Below are positions 45,241 through 58,012 of a stretch of 64,000 nucleotides of DNA, one piece after another. Within the stretch, counting starts at the first letter, position 1; every line of letters starts with the position of its first letter. The notes under the pieces were generated by a model. It was not told the DNA's origin and ran no database searches. It saw only the letters and a program-made list of their open reading frames with translations. The position numbers and the translations under genes are program-made. This DNA is from Neocallimastix lanati (nom. inval.) (Eukaryota; Neocallimastigomycota; Neocallimastigomycetes; Neocallimastigales; Neocallimastigaceae), in assembly GCA_016946835.1 (NCBI GenBank), contig JACVTC010000122.1:1-64000 (forward strand), given 5' to 3'.

Positions 45241-47100
45241 CATAAATACTGTTATCTTCATCCGATGTTTTTATATTTTTTTTTCTTCTAAATATATATT
45301 CAATAGTTTATACAAAATTAATTTTTTGCTTTCAACATATTTCAAAAGTACAATTAAGAAATAAACTCTCTGGGAATGATAATTATTTATATCTTCCATC
45401 TTTTTTTCTTTAGTATAAGCCATTGATATATATATTAATTTACAATTTCATTTTTTATTTCCACTTTCATTTTAAAATTAATTATTTATTTTATTTACTT
45501 GTTGTTAAACTTTTCTATTTTAAAATCACTATTTACAAATTTATAATATATATTAATATAGTTACAATTAAATGAATAATAAGTATAAATAATTGAATAT
45601 AAATTAATATTATGAATAATAAGAAAACAATAAATAAGATAAATTAAATTAAGTATAATTTTATTTTTACTAATAATTTTTATTTGTTTTTTATTTATTT
45701 ATTATTACATGAATATCAATAAAATTTTGATGAATTCAATTATTTATTAAGTAATGTATTTTATTTACAGTATTTTATTATTTTTATTATTACTAATTAA
45801 TAATTATATATATTTCATAATAATGTATCCTAAAATTTATAGTTGGATAACAAATTGTATATGCAATAATTACAGTAATAAATACAGAATTATAAAAAAA
45901 AAAAATAATTAAATCAGCATTGATATTCAATAGTTAATAGAATTAATAAAGATTATATTTCTGAGTTCTGGAGTAATGATACTTTCGTCCTCTTTGATAT
46001 TGTTAAAAAAGAACTTCAATTATTTTGAGTCATGAATACTTATTTTCTTCTACACAGGTAAGCCACATTTATATGATTTAATTAATTATATCATTTAGTT
46101 ATTATTTATAGGATGGAATAATAATGAATAGTAAATAAATAATAAAGAAAAATAATTAATTGCATATTATTAAATAGGAATAGTAATGTATTTAAATATA
46201 TTCAATTGTATGTAACATGATATTTATATGATTTATGATACATGATACATAATGGTTTATTCATTAAAATATATGAAACTTAGTAACATTTCACAAATAT
46301 ATCCAAATTGTAAATATTAATTCAATATTACATTACTTAAAATTAAAGTTAATTAAATTCAAATATATTTATAAAAATGAATTTTATATAAAAAATTTAA
46401 ATATATGAAAATAAAATTTTAAAAGAAAGAAATTGATATTTAAAAATACTTTATTTATTGATCACATGAAGAAAAATAGACATAGTAACAATAAAAATTT
46501 ATTTCAACAAATAGCACTACCAAATAGTAGTACTATTTGTTAAAAAAGCATTACTACAATAGGTAAATATGTTGCTCCAAACTTTATCAATGACTTTATC
46601 GATTTTTTATTAGTTAATATATTTAAAAAAAAAAAGAAATATCTACTGAAATAGAGGAATATTTTCAAAAAATAAATATGCCTTTATTATATTCAATCCT
46701 TATAATTTAAAACTTATATAATTCCAAATTCTGATATCATTAATAAGGATAACAAAAATATATAAAAGAAATCAAATGTATATTAAATAATTTAAATCGC
46801 TCATTCATTAAAAATTACTAAAAAAACTATTTTGATATCAATAGATATTTAATATTATATGGTAAAATTTTAATGAATACGTATAGGTTAAAATGATTGA
46901 AATAGTAATGATTAGAAATTAATAATTGTTATAATATTAAAAAATCAAAAAAAAAAAAAAAAAAATAAAATAAAATTTGATAAAGTCATAACTTTATATT
47001 TTGAAATTAATAATAATAAAATATTTATAAATAATATTTTTAAATAAATACTATGTCAATTATAACATTTATTTATAATTAGGAACTATTGATTCATAAA
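45241..47100. other. AT-rich DNA without recognisable genes
   Basis: Nothing beyond short A/T runs. Small inverted repeats are expected by chance at this composition. Confidence 0.45.
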
Positions 47101-47532
47101 AATCTACCTATTACTATAGGATTTTGATTATAATAAAGAAAGTATTAAAATTATCCATTGTCGTTGATGATTTTCCTTTAAATAAAGACTCTAAATCGGT
47201 TAATAAACGCTATGATAGCAATTCTTTCAATAGGATTATGATAAGGACAAGTCTTCTAAGACCTGACCAGATGGTAGGATTCGATGAAGTTGACGGAGAT
47301 AGCCAGCTTACTTTAGCTTTAGCCAACAACTTTCGAAGATGATATTAGGCAGAGCCTACCGACAAGATAGTATATGAATAACTTTAGGAAATATATTCCA
47401 AGATCTTGGCTGAAAGCAAGCAGGAATAACTTACAACAAGAAGATATTGGCTAGAAGTAAGATGGTCTTCTAAATTAGAAAAGAAAAAAAAATCTCGAAC
47501 GGATGTATGTGCCTACTCTATTTAAAAAAAAC

Positions 47533-47565
<33 letters not shown>

Positions 47566-48601
47566 ATAATTCCCACTGTACATAGGACTTACTCAAAAGA
47601 CTACCAAGATTTTAGCTATAACCAATTTGTTGTAAAAGTCGTCCACCATTAATAGTTATGTCCTTGGGAAAGACCTTGTAATAAATACATATTAAATGAG
47701 GGCTATCCTTCGATTTCTTTATGGCTACGGAGGCATATCTTCATAGAGTTAGCGATTACTTGGTCATGTATAGTAGATAAACTCATTGGCTAAATTTTCG
47801 TACAATATTTGTAAAATTTATTTTATTACGCTCTATTATTAATTTTTACATTTAGTTATTTTTATTTTTAATTAGATAGTTTTATATTTAAGCGATTACT
47901 CTATGAATGTTAATCTAATTAAATATTTTATCCAATCACAAAAAATATTTAAATGTATCAGTAAAAACTAGCAAATGAAACTGTAACGCATTAACATTAC
48001 TATTAGCCTAAATTATATTAATAAAAATATTTTATTGCTAAAAATAAAAATAAATAATAAATTAATAAATTATTTAAACTTAGGGTAAACCCTACCTCCT
48101 ATTAACGAACAGAATGTAATAACCTAGGATATATTATATAAGTTTAGAACTAAAAGTATTTATTAATGGATTATTTATTAATGGATAATAAGAAATCTTT
48201 CATAGTACAACTCGAATAGCATGAAATAAAGCCTATCTTAGTCTTTGTCCTATTTGATTTTTTTTTATTATTTTGTATTATTTGTTTATTAATTAACTGC
48301 AACGACCTAGTGAGTTACAACCATTTCGTTACACTCTACGACTTCAATATGAAAGCATCACTTCCAGGTCGTCCAAAAAAAAAAAAAAAATTCTTGTTTG
48401 AAATCTATCTTTACAATTTCTATAGCGAGAACACGGGTAAGAATAGAAGAAGTAAAATGCAATTTCTTATAGATTTTTTTTATTTTTTTTTGTGGAGTAT
48501 GAATTGATTAAATTATGTAAAGAAGATTTTTAACTTCGACTCTTAACTTTAGGTAATAAGTTACGTTCAAATATATTTTTTCATTGGCTCTTATTGTAGT
48601 G

Positions 48602-48632
<31 letters not shown>

Positions 48633-48639
48633 ACCTACA
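47101..48639. other. Mixed-complexity region of unknown origin
   Basis: 47120-47500 and 48290-48450 are less A/T-biased than their surroundings, and a 72-codon frame starts at 47124, but I recognise no domain. Long A-runs at 47522-47560 separate the blocks. Possibly decayed copia sequence upstream of COP-2. Confidence 0.4.
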
Positions 48640-49050
48640 TCTTGCCTTTGGTATTTATGCTGCAACTCCAAATGTTTCCTTAATTTTTTTTAGGAAATAT
48701 GATGACCACCGACAAACTGGGTCCTCATAGGATAGACTTTAATAACTCAACTCCTGATAGTAGTTCTATTAATATTATTGGAGACACAAAGACCATAACC
48801 AATTATGTGGGATACATTAAAGCATGATCCTTATATAAGGATCTTCAAACAGTTTTATGTGGATCTATTACTTATTATCAATATCAATAAGAAATTGACC
48901 ACTTCGAACTGTGTTAAATGAATAGTATTCTGGTTATTCCATTTACTCAACAACCCTTCCATAAAGCGTGAAAAGTCTAAAGAGGTAAAGCCCAAAAATT
49001 CAAGTTTATTCTGAGGCTCTTATCCATTTGCTAATTCATAATTATCAATA
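48640..49050 (+). mobile_element. COP-2: copia protease-region relic
   Basis: A stretch near 48.69-48.83 kb reads like the segment after a copia protease active site (a D.L.PHRIDFN pattern, then IIGDTKTITNYVGYIKA). It lies upstream of gag-like sequence of COP-3, so it must come from a different copy. Many breaks. Confidence 0.4.
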
Positions 49051-49364
49051 AGATTACAGTGTTCTAGAAATCTATTTAATAGTTATTGAAGCCATCAAGG
49101 CATTTATTTATGATTAGTGATTATATAGCCAGATTCCTAGAGAAAAAAATATAATATAACTGATGAAAACTATAATTATTTTATCTTTCTTTTCCAACTA
49201 TAAATTTGGTATAAAGCAATATGTGTTAAATTATCTGATTCAAATAGTATGGTTAAATCAGTCATTAATTATAGATTGAATAATTAATATTCTACTTGAA
49301 TAATTAATTAAAATAAAAAGAGATAATATTTTCTTGTCTCATTTTTTTTTTTTTTTTTTTATAA

Positions 49365-51566
49365 TTAAACCTTCAATGAACCAAACTTCAATATCATTGA
49401 TAAAAACAATTCTAAAGTTGTAGCCCTAATAATTAAATCTATTGATCCTATCATATTTAATGAAATTGAAGATTGAGATTCATCATTCGGTATCATTAAT
49501 AAACTTGAAAGTCTTCTATCCAGAAATAGATGAATTAAAAGTTGAAAATTTATTAAAAAAAAAAAAAAAAAAAAAAAAAATTAAAATCCATGAGGCCTAA
49601 AAATTACATTGAAGCCCTAAAATGTTTACCAGACGTGCAAAGTATTTTTGACAAATTGAATATTGCTCATTATGAAATCTCTGAATCTGAAAAAGTCCTA
49701 TTTATGTATGATATATTACCTAAAATCTTGCAGATTACTTTCCTACCTAATCCAAATACATAGGACTCTTTTGAACTAATAAAATCTAGGAATACTTACT
49801 TTAGAAGAATGAATCATCAGAAAACAATAAGGTTACAAAAGGATAATGAAGATAAAGAACATATGGATCTTTACTTAGCAGTGGAAGAATAAATAATATT
49901 TTTACAAAAAGAATGGAATCAATAAAATTTTCTCTCCCCCATAAAACCCTGAAAATAATGGTCAAGTTAAAAGATTCAATAAGGCTATTCTAAATTCTCT
50001 AAAATGTCAATTAAGTTGGAGTAAATTAAATATTTAATTCTGAGATTTTGCCATTCATTACTCAAAATATTTTTTTTTTCAATCTAACTTCTCATTCTGG
50101 TACTGGTAATAAAACTCCAAATGAAGTTTTTAATGGTAAACCTATTCATATTAATCAATTTACAGTTTTTGGTTGTATAACCTAATTATAAAAATTTCTC
50201 AAAATAATAAATCAAAACTAAATGATAATTTTAAAAAAAGGAATCTTTTGGGGATTTGACACACAATCTAATAGTTATTTAATTATGAATTAGTTAAAAG
50301 AAACTATAATTCTTGAAAATGAGCCAACAAATATAAAATTCGACATTACAAAAAGGAGAATCAAAATTTAATACAAAGAATCTTACATATGATAATACTA
50401 ATGAATTTAATTATAATCTAGATTTTTCCTTTTTGGGACAATTTAAATAAATAAAAGGAATCTTGATAACAATAATATTAATAAATACTAATAGTAATGA
50501 AAATAATAACAATAATTTTTCATTAATAAATATTTAAGAAAAGTAATAATTTTTCAGAATTAAAAAAAAAAAAAAAAAAATTAATAATAAAAATTTTACA
50601 AAAAAAAAAAAGAACAAAAATTTTTACAATAATTTTATTGAATCAAAAATCTAATAATTATTTTAAAGATTTAATGACCCAATAAATCCAAATATTAATA
50701 AATCCAAATATTAATAAATCCAAATATTAATAAATCCAAATATTAATAAATCTAAATATTAATAAATCTAAATATTAATGAAATTTTTCATAATGAAAAA
50801 CAAATTTTACTACCAAATTGTAATCCAAGCCAATAAAAATTTACAAATTACCAAAAGAATTTTCAGAATTTAATCAAAATTTAATTAATAAAATTATTTT
50901 AATTAATAATGAACAAAATTTTTAATTAAATAATGAAAATATAAACATAAAAAATAATAATTTCAATAATAATACTTCTATTAAAATGATTATACTATCA
51001 AAAGGGATTTCTGATTACCCTGATTTATTGAAATCTTCCATGCATTATAAAATACACCACATTTATGATTACAATAATAATAATAATAATATTAATATTA
51101 ATAACGTAGAACAGAAATTTAATAAAGTTCTAAAAACATATAAAATATCCCTCAAAAGTATATACTAAACAATGGAAAAAGGCTATAGGCGAATAACTCA
51201 AAAATCTTTACAATAATAGCACAATGATATCTGTTGAAAAATTACCAGAAGGTAAAAATGTTGTTACTAAATATATATTTGCAGTTAAAAAGGATGCAAA
51301 TAATAATATATAATTAAAAGAAAAACACAACTTGTTGCAAGGGGATTCAATCAACTATATGAAATTGATTATTAATTAACTTATAGCTGTAAGTTTCCAT
51401 TTCAATAAGGAACACATTGTTAAAAAAAAAAAATTGAAATAAAATATATTAACATGAACGACAGGTTAGCTGACCCACTCATCAAAAACTTCAATGGAAA
51501 TAAAATAACAAATTTTTACAAATATAATTTTTATGAAATAAAAAATTTTATATTGAGAGGGACTGT
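49365..51566 (+). mobile_element. COP-3: decayed Ty1/copia element
   Basis: Parts in order: a gag-like stretch 49.4-49.9 kb (EKVLFMYDILPKILQITFLPNP), an integrase-tail-like stretch 49.95-50.35 kb (NGQVKRFNKAILNSL), an RT-start-like stretch 51.2-51.35 kb (ISVEKLPEGKNVV) and an RNase H-tail-like stretch near 51.46-51.56 kb (DRLADPLIKNFNG). Many breaks. A purine tract GAGAGGGAC abuts the LTR-like sequence that follows. Confidence 0.6.
50686..50778. repeat. 16-bp tandem repeat in COP-3
   Basis: Six copies of AAATCCAAATATTAAT, the last with C-to-T changes. Sits between integrase-like and RT-like sequence, where copia elements have a variable linker. Confidence 0.85.
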
Positions 51567-51783
51567 TAACTTTATGAATATAAATTTATATTAAATTTAT
51601 GTATTATATTATATTTTATTACTATTTTATGTTATGTATTAATAATAGTTTTATATGATGTATTTTCACATGATGTAATATAAATGTGATATTCTTTATG
51701 TTGTAGCTGATTTAATAAGAGTATTTGTTATTAATAATTTTTATTAATATTTTATTATTTTATAATTACAATACTACTTCTAC

Positions 51784-51785
<2 letters not shown>
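51567..51785 (+). repeat. Candidate 3' LTR of COP-3
   Basis: Starts TGTTAAC directly after the purine tract and could end at CTACCA before the A-run at 51786. The 5' partner was not found, so the right limit is uncertain. Confidence 0.45.
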
Positions 51786-51825
<40 letters not shown>

Positions 51826-53311
51826 TAATTATACTGTAAAGTATTAATAATATATAATAATAAATATAATAAATAAGAATATAATAATATTTTAATATAA
51901 ATAATATATAAATAATAGAAACTATTATATTAATTATATAAACTTAAATATTTTAAAATGAAAAGTATAATTGAATATTTAAAAAATATATATAAAAAAT
52001 ATAAATAATAATATAAAAATATAAATAATATAAAATATAAATAATATAAAATATAAATAACATAAAATATAAATAATAACATAAAATATAAATAACAACA
52101 TTGATTTATATAAGTTGCTCATATTTTTATTTTACACTTATTTTATTTGTATACCATTTATTTATTTTTTATAAACTTAAATTGTTAAATTTTTTTTATT
52201 TTTTTTTATTTTTTAACATAAAAAAAAAATCAATTGTTAAGAAGAAAACTTATAATTTTATTATTATTTTTAAGTGATAACCAATTTTTTCATTATTCAG
52301 TTTTCATCACTTATTAATCTTTTAAAAAATATATATATATATATATTTTATACTATCTATTAATTCCAATTAATGAATAATTAATAATAATAAAAGAAAG
52401 GCGAAACATAAAACGTAAAATTGAATAATTAAAGATAAATTAAAATTTAAAAAAAAATAAAAAATAAAATTTTTTTTTCTTTTCAACATTTTAATATAAA
52501 GATAAATTTAATACAATATATAGAGTATTATATATATCAATTGAATTATTTATCATATATTTTATATAATTTTATTACAAAACCATTAGTAATATAATTT
52601 TTGTAATATATTTTTAATTGATAATTATTATATATAATAATCTATTATTTCTAATTATTGTATACAAAGCATAAATATATAATAATCTATTATTTTTAAT
52701 TATTGTATATAAAGCATATATATATAATAACCTAGGATAAAGTACACCTTGGTTCAGTCTCTTACTGGGAGAAGTTATATGAATTATTTATGAAGTTTAT
52801 TAATATAATATAATTTTATTTACTTATTTATTAAATATTTATTTATTTATTTGATTATTTAAATTTATTTAATTAACTAATAATTTTTATAAATTCATAT
52901 TAAATATTACTAAACTAGTTTTACTAATAAAAATATAATTAATTTGATATTATAATTTTAATTGAATGAATGGCAATTTGCAAAACTGCAAAATTACAAA
53001 GAATAAATAAAAAGAAAAAGTATTCTTTATATAATACTCTTTAAATATAAACTATTTTAAAATAATAAGAATTAAAGATTTAGTTGAATATTATAAATAG
53101 TATAATATAAATAATAAAATACTTATAAAATATAAAAATATAAAAATATAATAAAAATATAATAAAAATAATTAAAATGAAATAAAATAAAACTTAATTA
53201 ATTTATAAATAATTTACATATTTACATAACATAAAATTTATGTTATAAATTTTATGTTTACATTAATTTTATGTATTTTTAGAGAATTTATGATATTACA
53301 TAAATGAATGT
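51786..53311. other. AT-rich DNA with short tandem repeats
   Basis: Begins with an A-run of about 37. 51990-52095 holds repeats of an ATAAATAATATAAAAT type. 52728-52790 is a small mixed-composition patch (TAATAACCTAGGAT, shared with 48117-48130). No coding frame. Confidence 0.5.
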
Positions 53312-53499
53312 GGTTCATTTCGCCAATTTTTAAAATACAAATTTTCAATACGCCATTTATTTTTAATGGCTTGTAAAATTTTTTGTTAACGCCATAAAAA
53401 ATTATAATACAATTAATTTTAAAATAAATAAATGTATAAATTAATAAATAAATAGATAAATAAATAAAGAATATAATTAGTAGAATATGAATATAAAGT

Positions 53500-54165
53500 A
53501 CAGATTGAATAAAATAAAATAATATAAAATAAAATAAAATAAATAGTTGAAATATGAATATAAAGTACAGATTGAATAAAATAAAATAAAATAAAATAAA
53601 ATAAAATAAAATAAAATAAAATAAAATAAATAGTAGAATATGAATATAAAGTACATATTTAATAAAATAAAATAAATAGTAGAATGTGAATATAAAGTAC
53701 ATATTTAATAAAATAAAATAAAATAAAATAAAATTAAATAAAATAAAATAAATAATGAAGTAATATAAAAGAATAAAGTATTAATAAAAATAAAATAAAA
53801 TAAAATAAAATAAAATAAATAGTAGAATATTAAAAATAAAGTACAGATTGAATAAAATAAAATAAAATAAAATAAATAATGAAGTAATATAAAAGAATAA
53901 AGCATTAATAAAAATAAAATAAAATAAAATAAAATAAAATAAAATAAAATAAAATAAAATAAAATAAAATAAAATAAAATAAAATAAAATAAAATAAAAT
54001 AAAATAAAATAAAATAAAATAAAATAAAATAAAATAAATAATGAAGTAATATAAAAGAATAAAGTATTAATAAAAATAAAATAAAATAAAATAAATAGTA
54101 GAATATTAAAAATAAAGTACAGATTGAATAAAATAAAATAAAATAAAATAAAATAAAATAAATAT
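53500..54165. repeat. (AAAAT)n satellite with an interspersed ~45-bp unit
   Basis: Runs of AAAAT/ATAAA pentamers, longest at about 53913-54037, alternate with near-identical copies of a unit containing TAGAATATGAATATAAAGTAC and AGATTGAATAAAAT (at about 53490, 53551, 53633, 53681, 53822, 54101). Two larger copies near 53745-53840 and 53870-54100 share ATAATGAAGTAATATAAAAG. The pattern suggests higher-order expansion by unequal exchange inside MULE-1. Confidence 0.85.
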
Positions 54166-54618
54166 CTATTATTAATTTTTATTAAAGAATATTAAAGATC
54201 AATGTTTTCGAAATGAAAAATTTTTACATTTTTATTATATTCAATTAATGATGTAGTTTAATATTATTGGTAGTTAATAATCTCATTAAATATAAATGAT
54301 TTTTTGCTTTCTAACATATATAATTAAATAAAACATTTTATTTTTAAAAATAAATTGTCTTTAATATTCTTTAATAAAAAAAAATAATAAATATTTATTT
54401 TATTATATATACTTGTACTTTTATAATATTACATTTAATATTTATTTTATTTTATATACTTGTACTTATATTATTACATTCTTTATTTATTTATTTATTT
54501 ATTTATTTTACAAATAATTGAAAAACTAATTTTTCAAAATTAATATTACGAATAATATTGGATAATTAATATAATAATTATAATTATATAATTAAAAAAT
54601 ATTTATAAAAATATAGAA

Positions 54619-56036
54619 ATGGAAGAAAATTTAATTATTGATATAAGTGAATCCAACAAAGGAAAAGAACAAATTATTATTAATAAAAAATATAAATTTA
54701 ATTTTTCATATAAAAGAAAAGATAATTCCAAAGTGTATAAATGTACAGAATATAAAAAAATAAATAAATGTAAATCTTTTATTATTTTAAATGATAAGAA
54801 AGAAATTTTAAAGTATAATAGTTCACATAATCATCCTGAAAATGAATACGATGTATCTCTATCTATAATGAAACATAAAATTAAAGATGGAATTGAAAAA
54901 AGTTCAATTCCTTTTGGTATAAAAATAAAACCCCTATATAATAAAATTTCTAAAGAAATGGGACTTATATGTCCAGAATATAATTCAATTAAATCCCAAA
55001 TATCAAGAAATTTAAATAAAAAACTACCATCCAATGTAACAACATTTGCTGAAATTCCAAGTGAATCTGAATATTATAATACAAAGCGAGGTGAAAATTT
55101 TATGATATTCAAAAATTCTAATTTAATAATTTTTCAATCCCCTTTTCAAGTAAAATTATTTAGGGAATATAATGATGATATATTTGTTGATGGTACATTT
55201 TTTATCGCCCCTAAATTTAGTTATCAAGTATTTATTACAAGAACTTATGCTAAAGAATTAGATAGTTTTTACACTACTTCTTTTGCAATATTAAAAAATA
55301 AAGAACAAGAAACATATAAAATGTTATTTGAAAAATTGAAAAAAAATGCTAATACATGTAACAATAATATTAGAATTGAACCAAAAAATTTGCATTGTGA
55401 TTTTGAAAGGGCCATATCTAAAGCAGCAAAAACAATATTTCCTAATACAAATATTAAATATTGCATTTGGCATTATAAAAAATCACTAGAAATTAAAAAA
55501 AATAAATTATGCTATAATGAAGTAAAAAATAATAATATATTTATTATAAAGCTATTTCAAATTTACCATTTATAAATCCTGAATATATATTTGATATTTA
55601 TGTTATAATTAAAATTAAATCCATTAAAAATAATTATTGTCAATTTTTAAAATTTTTAGAATATTTTTATAAAACATATTTAATTGATTATGATATGAAA
55701 ATTTGGAATTATTATAATAATATAGAACATATAACAAACAATGCCTCAGAATCACTCAATAATTATTTAAATAATTTATTTCCAACAAAACCATCTTTTT
55801 ATGAATTAATAGATAAATTAAATGAACTTGAACATTTATCATATTATGATTATCAAAGAAAAATATGAGGAATTTGGAAAATAAAAATAAGAGCAATAAA
55901 TAAAGCTAACGAAATCAGTGTCTTAATTGAACGCTTCAAAAGTATTGAAGCTAAGTTAATTGATGCTAAATGTGATAGAAATAAAATTATTAATTTGTGG
56001 TTTGATTGTTTAACTAATTTAAATAATATAATATAA
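54619..56036 (+). pseudogene. MULE-1 transposase (FLYWCH-like finger plus MULE DDE domain), frame-disrupted
   Basis: Cut-and-paste transposase. The N-terminus (residues ~20-75) is a FLYWCH/WRKY-GCM1-like zinc finger: Y.F.Y.. then VYKCTEY..KCKSF and the closing HNHP, which binds transposon ends. The MULE domain follows: first catalytic Asp in IFVDGTFF (D191), second in HCDFERA (D261), then the CIWHYKK CxxH motif. The 318-codon frame ends at 55575, but homology continues in another frame from about 55540, including the expected third acidic residue in NNASESLNNYL (codon at 55749), to the stop at 56034-56036. That second frame has an in-frame TGA at 55866. One frameshift and one stop over an otherwise clear gene suggest recent inactivation. 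An intron at the shift is not obvious. Confidence 0.82.
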
Positions 56037-56219
56037 ATATTACTTTATAATAAATAATTAAGAAATGAGGAATGACCAAATGAAATAATCAGAATTCTGT
56101 CATTCAATAATTTAATTTATAAAGCATATTAAATTTATACAGTTTTAATAAATATTCAAATACAATGTATAATTTATAGTTTTATCATTATAATTATTAT
56201 TTCGTTTAATAATTTTTAA

Positions 56220-56475
56220 AAAAAAAGAATTATTATTAATAAAATTTATATTTTTAATAACATTTGTAATTTTATATAATTTTTTTATTAATAAAATTTA
56301 AATAAAAAAATTATTATTATTAGTTTTATATTTTTAATAACATTTAAGTAAAAGAATTATTATTAATAGCATTTATATTTTTATGTGTTTTTTTTATTAA
56401 TAACATTTAAGTAAAATAATTAATAATATTTATATTTTTAATAACATTTAAATAAAAGAATTATTATTAAAAAAA
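56220..56475. repeat. ~60-bp imperfect tandem repeat 3' of the MULE-1 transposase
   Basis: About four copies of a unit built from AAAAGAATTATTATTAAT, then TTTATATTTTTAATAACATTTAA. Lies between the transposase stop and the right inverted end. Confidence 0.7.
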
Positions 56476-56648
56476 AAGAATTAAAATCATAAAATCTAAC
56501 CATTATATGATTTATTTAATTATTCACTTAATAATTAATTTAAAAATTGAAATAACAAAATAATACAATAAAATAATATTATGTAGTATAATATAGCTAT
56601 AGCCACAAATTTATATATATCACGTGAAAAAAATTGGCGTAATGCAAC

Positions 56649-57805
56649 TTCCCCCTATTATTTTTAAAAAAAAACATTTATTATAAATAATATATTAAAT
56701 AATCATATTGATATAAAATAGAAATAAAAACTCTAATTAATAATAAATTTATGTTAATTAAGAAATGTAGTAAAAGCATAAATTTATGTATTAATCTAGT
56801 TTTTATTGTATTTCTTATTAGAAATTAATTTATATATTTTTATTATTTAATTTAAACATAAATGAAAGTAAATTTAATATTTATACTTTAATATAGAAAA
56901 ACTTTATTATAGTAAAAAATTATAAAAGAGAAAAATAATTAGAAATAGTTTTAGTTCTCTGTCCAAGAATAAGAAATAGTAGATTAATGTAATTCTTGAG
57001 ATCAAAATATGAAAATAAATATTAATTTTAGGAATAAATGTTAGTTTACATTTTAAATAATGATAAGTAAATGTAATTCTTCTAAATAAATAAAATTTAA
57101 ATAAAATTATTTTTATAAAACATATAAATTTTATCCCCCAAATAAAGAATAAACCTTAAAAGAGCCGAACCTGAACTTCGTACTTTATCAATATCATATT
57201 AAATTAAAATCGAAATTAACAGAATTTATTATTTTTAATAGATTTAAAAATAGTATATAAAAGAAAAAAAATTATATAAAATCAAAAGAAACATTATATA
57301 AAATCAAAACGAAACATTATATAAAAATATATTATTCATGTTAAGTTTATAATTTTATATATATATATATTATTTTTAGTTGATTTAGAGATAATATATA
57401 AAAAAATTTTTATTTTAATAATATAAATAAAATAAAACAAAATAAAAAATAAAAAATTAAAAGTTAATTAATAGCAATAAGAAATAAATAAATAAAAAAA
57501 AAAAAAAAAAAAAAATTAAATATATATTATATATTTTTTGTGTTATATTATATTATAAAATAATGTATATATTAAACCATAAATTAATATATTTATCATC
57601 AGTAAAACAATTTGGAATCCAATTTATTTTTATATCATGATTGATTGGTCACTCAATAAAAATAAAAATAAAAATAAAAATAAAAATAAAAATATATATG
57701 TAAATATATTTTAATTAAACCAATTATATATATATAGAATTGTTGATTATTGGTTTATTAATTCAACAGTCTTTTTCATTTTTAAAAATTTCAAACACTT
57801 TAAGA
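56649..57805. other. AT-rich DNA without recognisable genes
   Basis: Contains a (AAAAAT)n hexamer run at 57656-57695 and a T/A dinucleotide run near 57357. No coding frame. Confidence 0.5.
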
Positions 57806-58012
57806 GTCCCATTGTGTAAGCCTTGCCTGAGAGGATTACAGTTTCCAGCTCCTCTGGGATGGCAAGGAGGTGATATGACGTATAGTGGGCTCTGCTTTCC
57901 CTTGAGGTTCACGTATATATACTGGAGTTTCTTTGCTTATGGGGGATTGCGAGCGTCGACACCGTACCGGTATGGCAGTTAAACATATACTCATATTATA
58001 TGGGGGAGAAGA
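57806..58012. ncRNA. GC-richer structured island, candidate noncoding RNA of unknown class
   Basis: About 200 bases of roughly balanced composition within DNA of very low GC. CCTTGCC and GGCAAGG (about 57821 and 57860) form a 7-bp stem, with an inner AGAGG/CCTCT stem closing a 16-base loop. Downstream are a TACCGGTA palindrome and a GGGGGATTGCGAGCG segment. TGGCAAGGAGG resembles a Pol III A-box and GAGGTTCACG weakly a B-box about 44 bases on. I recognise none of 5S, U1-U6, SRP, RNase P or MRP. Short frames on both strands cross it without a recognisable domain. Strand unknown. Confidence 0.35.

Larger units (their letters stand above)
53312..56648 (+). mobile_element. MULE-1: Mutator-like DNA transposon
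   Basis: Bounded by inverted ends: GTTCATTTCGCCAATTTTTA-like at 53313-53331 and its complement (AAAATTGGCGTAATGCAAC) at 56629-56648, with one mismatch and one single-base gap. The left side also has the CGCCA word at 53351-53355 and 53391-53395, like the subterminal repeats of this class. It encloses the transposase at 54619-56036 and the AAAAT repeat block. I found no convincing 9-bp target duplication, so the exact ends remain open. Confidence 0.65.

Noticed and set aside
47124-47342. 72-codon plus-strand frame
   Set aside because: Mixed composition but no family match; kept only as an unassigned region.
50686-50778. CRISPR-like array
   Set aside because: Repeats are directly adjacent 16-mers without spacers, in eukaryotic transposon DNA.
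53238-53905. Phe/Ile/Leu/Tyr-rich minus-strand frames that look like membrane proteins
   Set aside because: They are translations of the AAAAT pentamer satellite and its flanks; the residue pattern is fully explained by the repeat.
57740-57982. 80-codon plus-strand frame (and a minus-strand one) across the GC-richer island
   Set aside because: Stop-poor only because the island is GC-richer; no domain, start context or codon pattern supports a protein.
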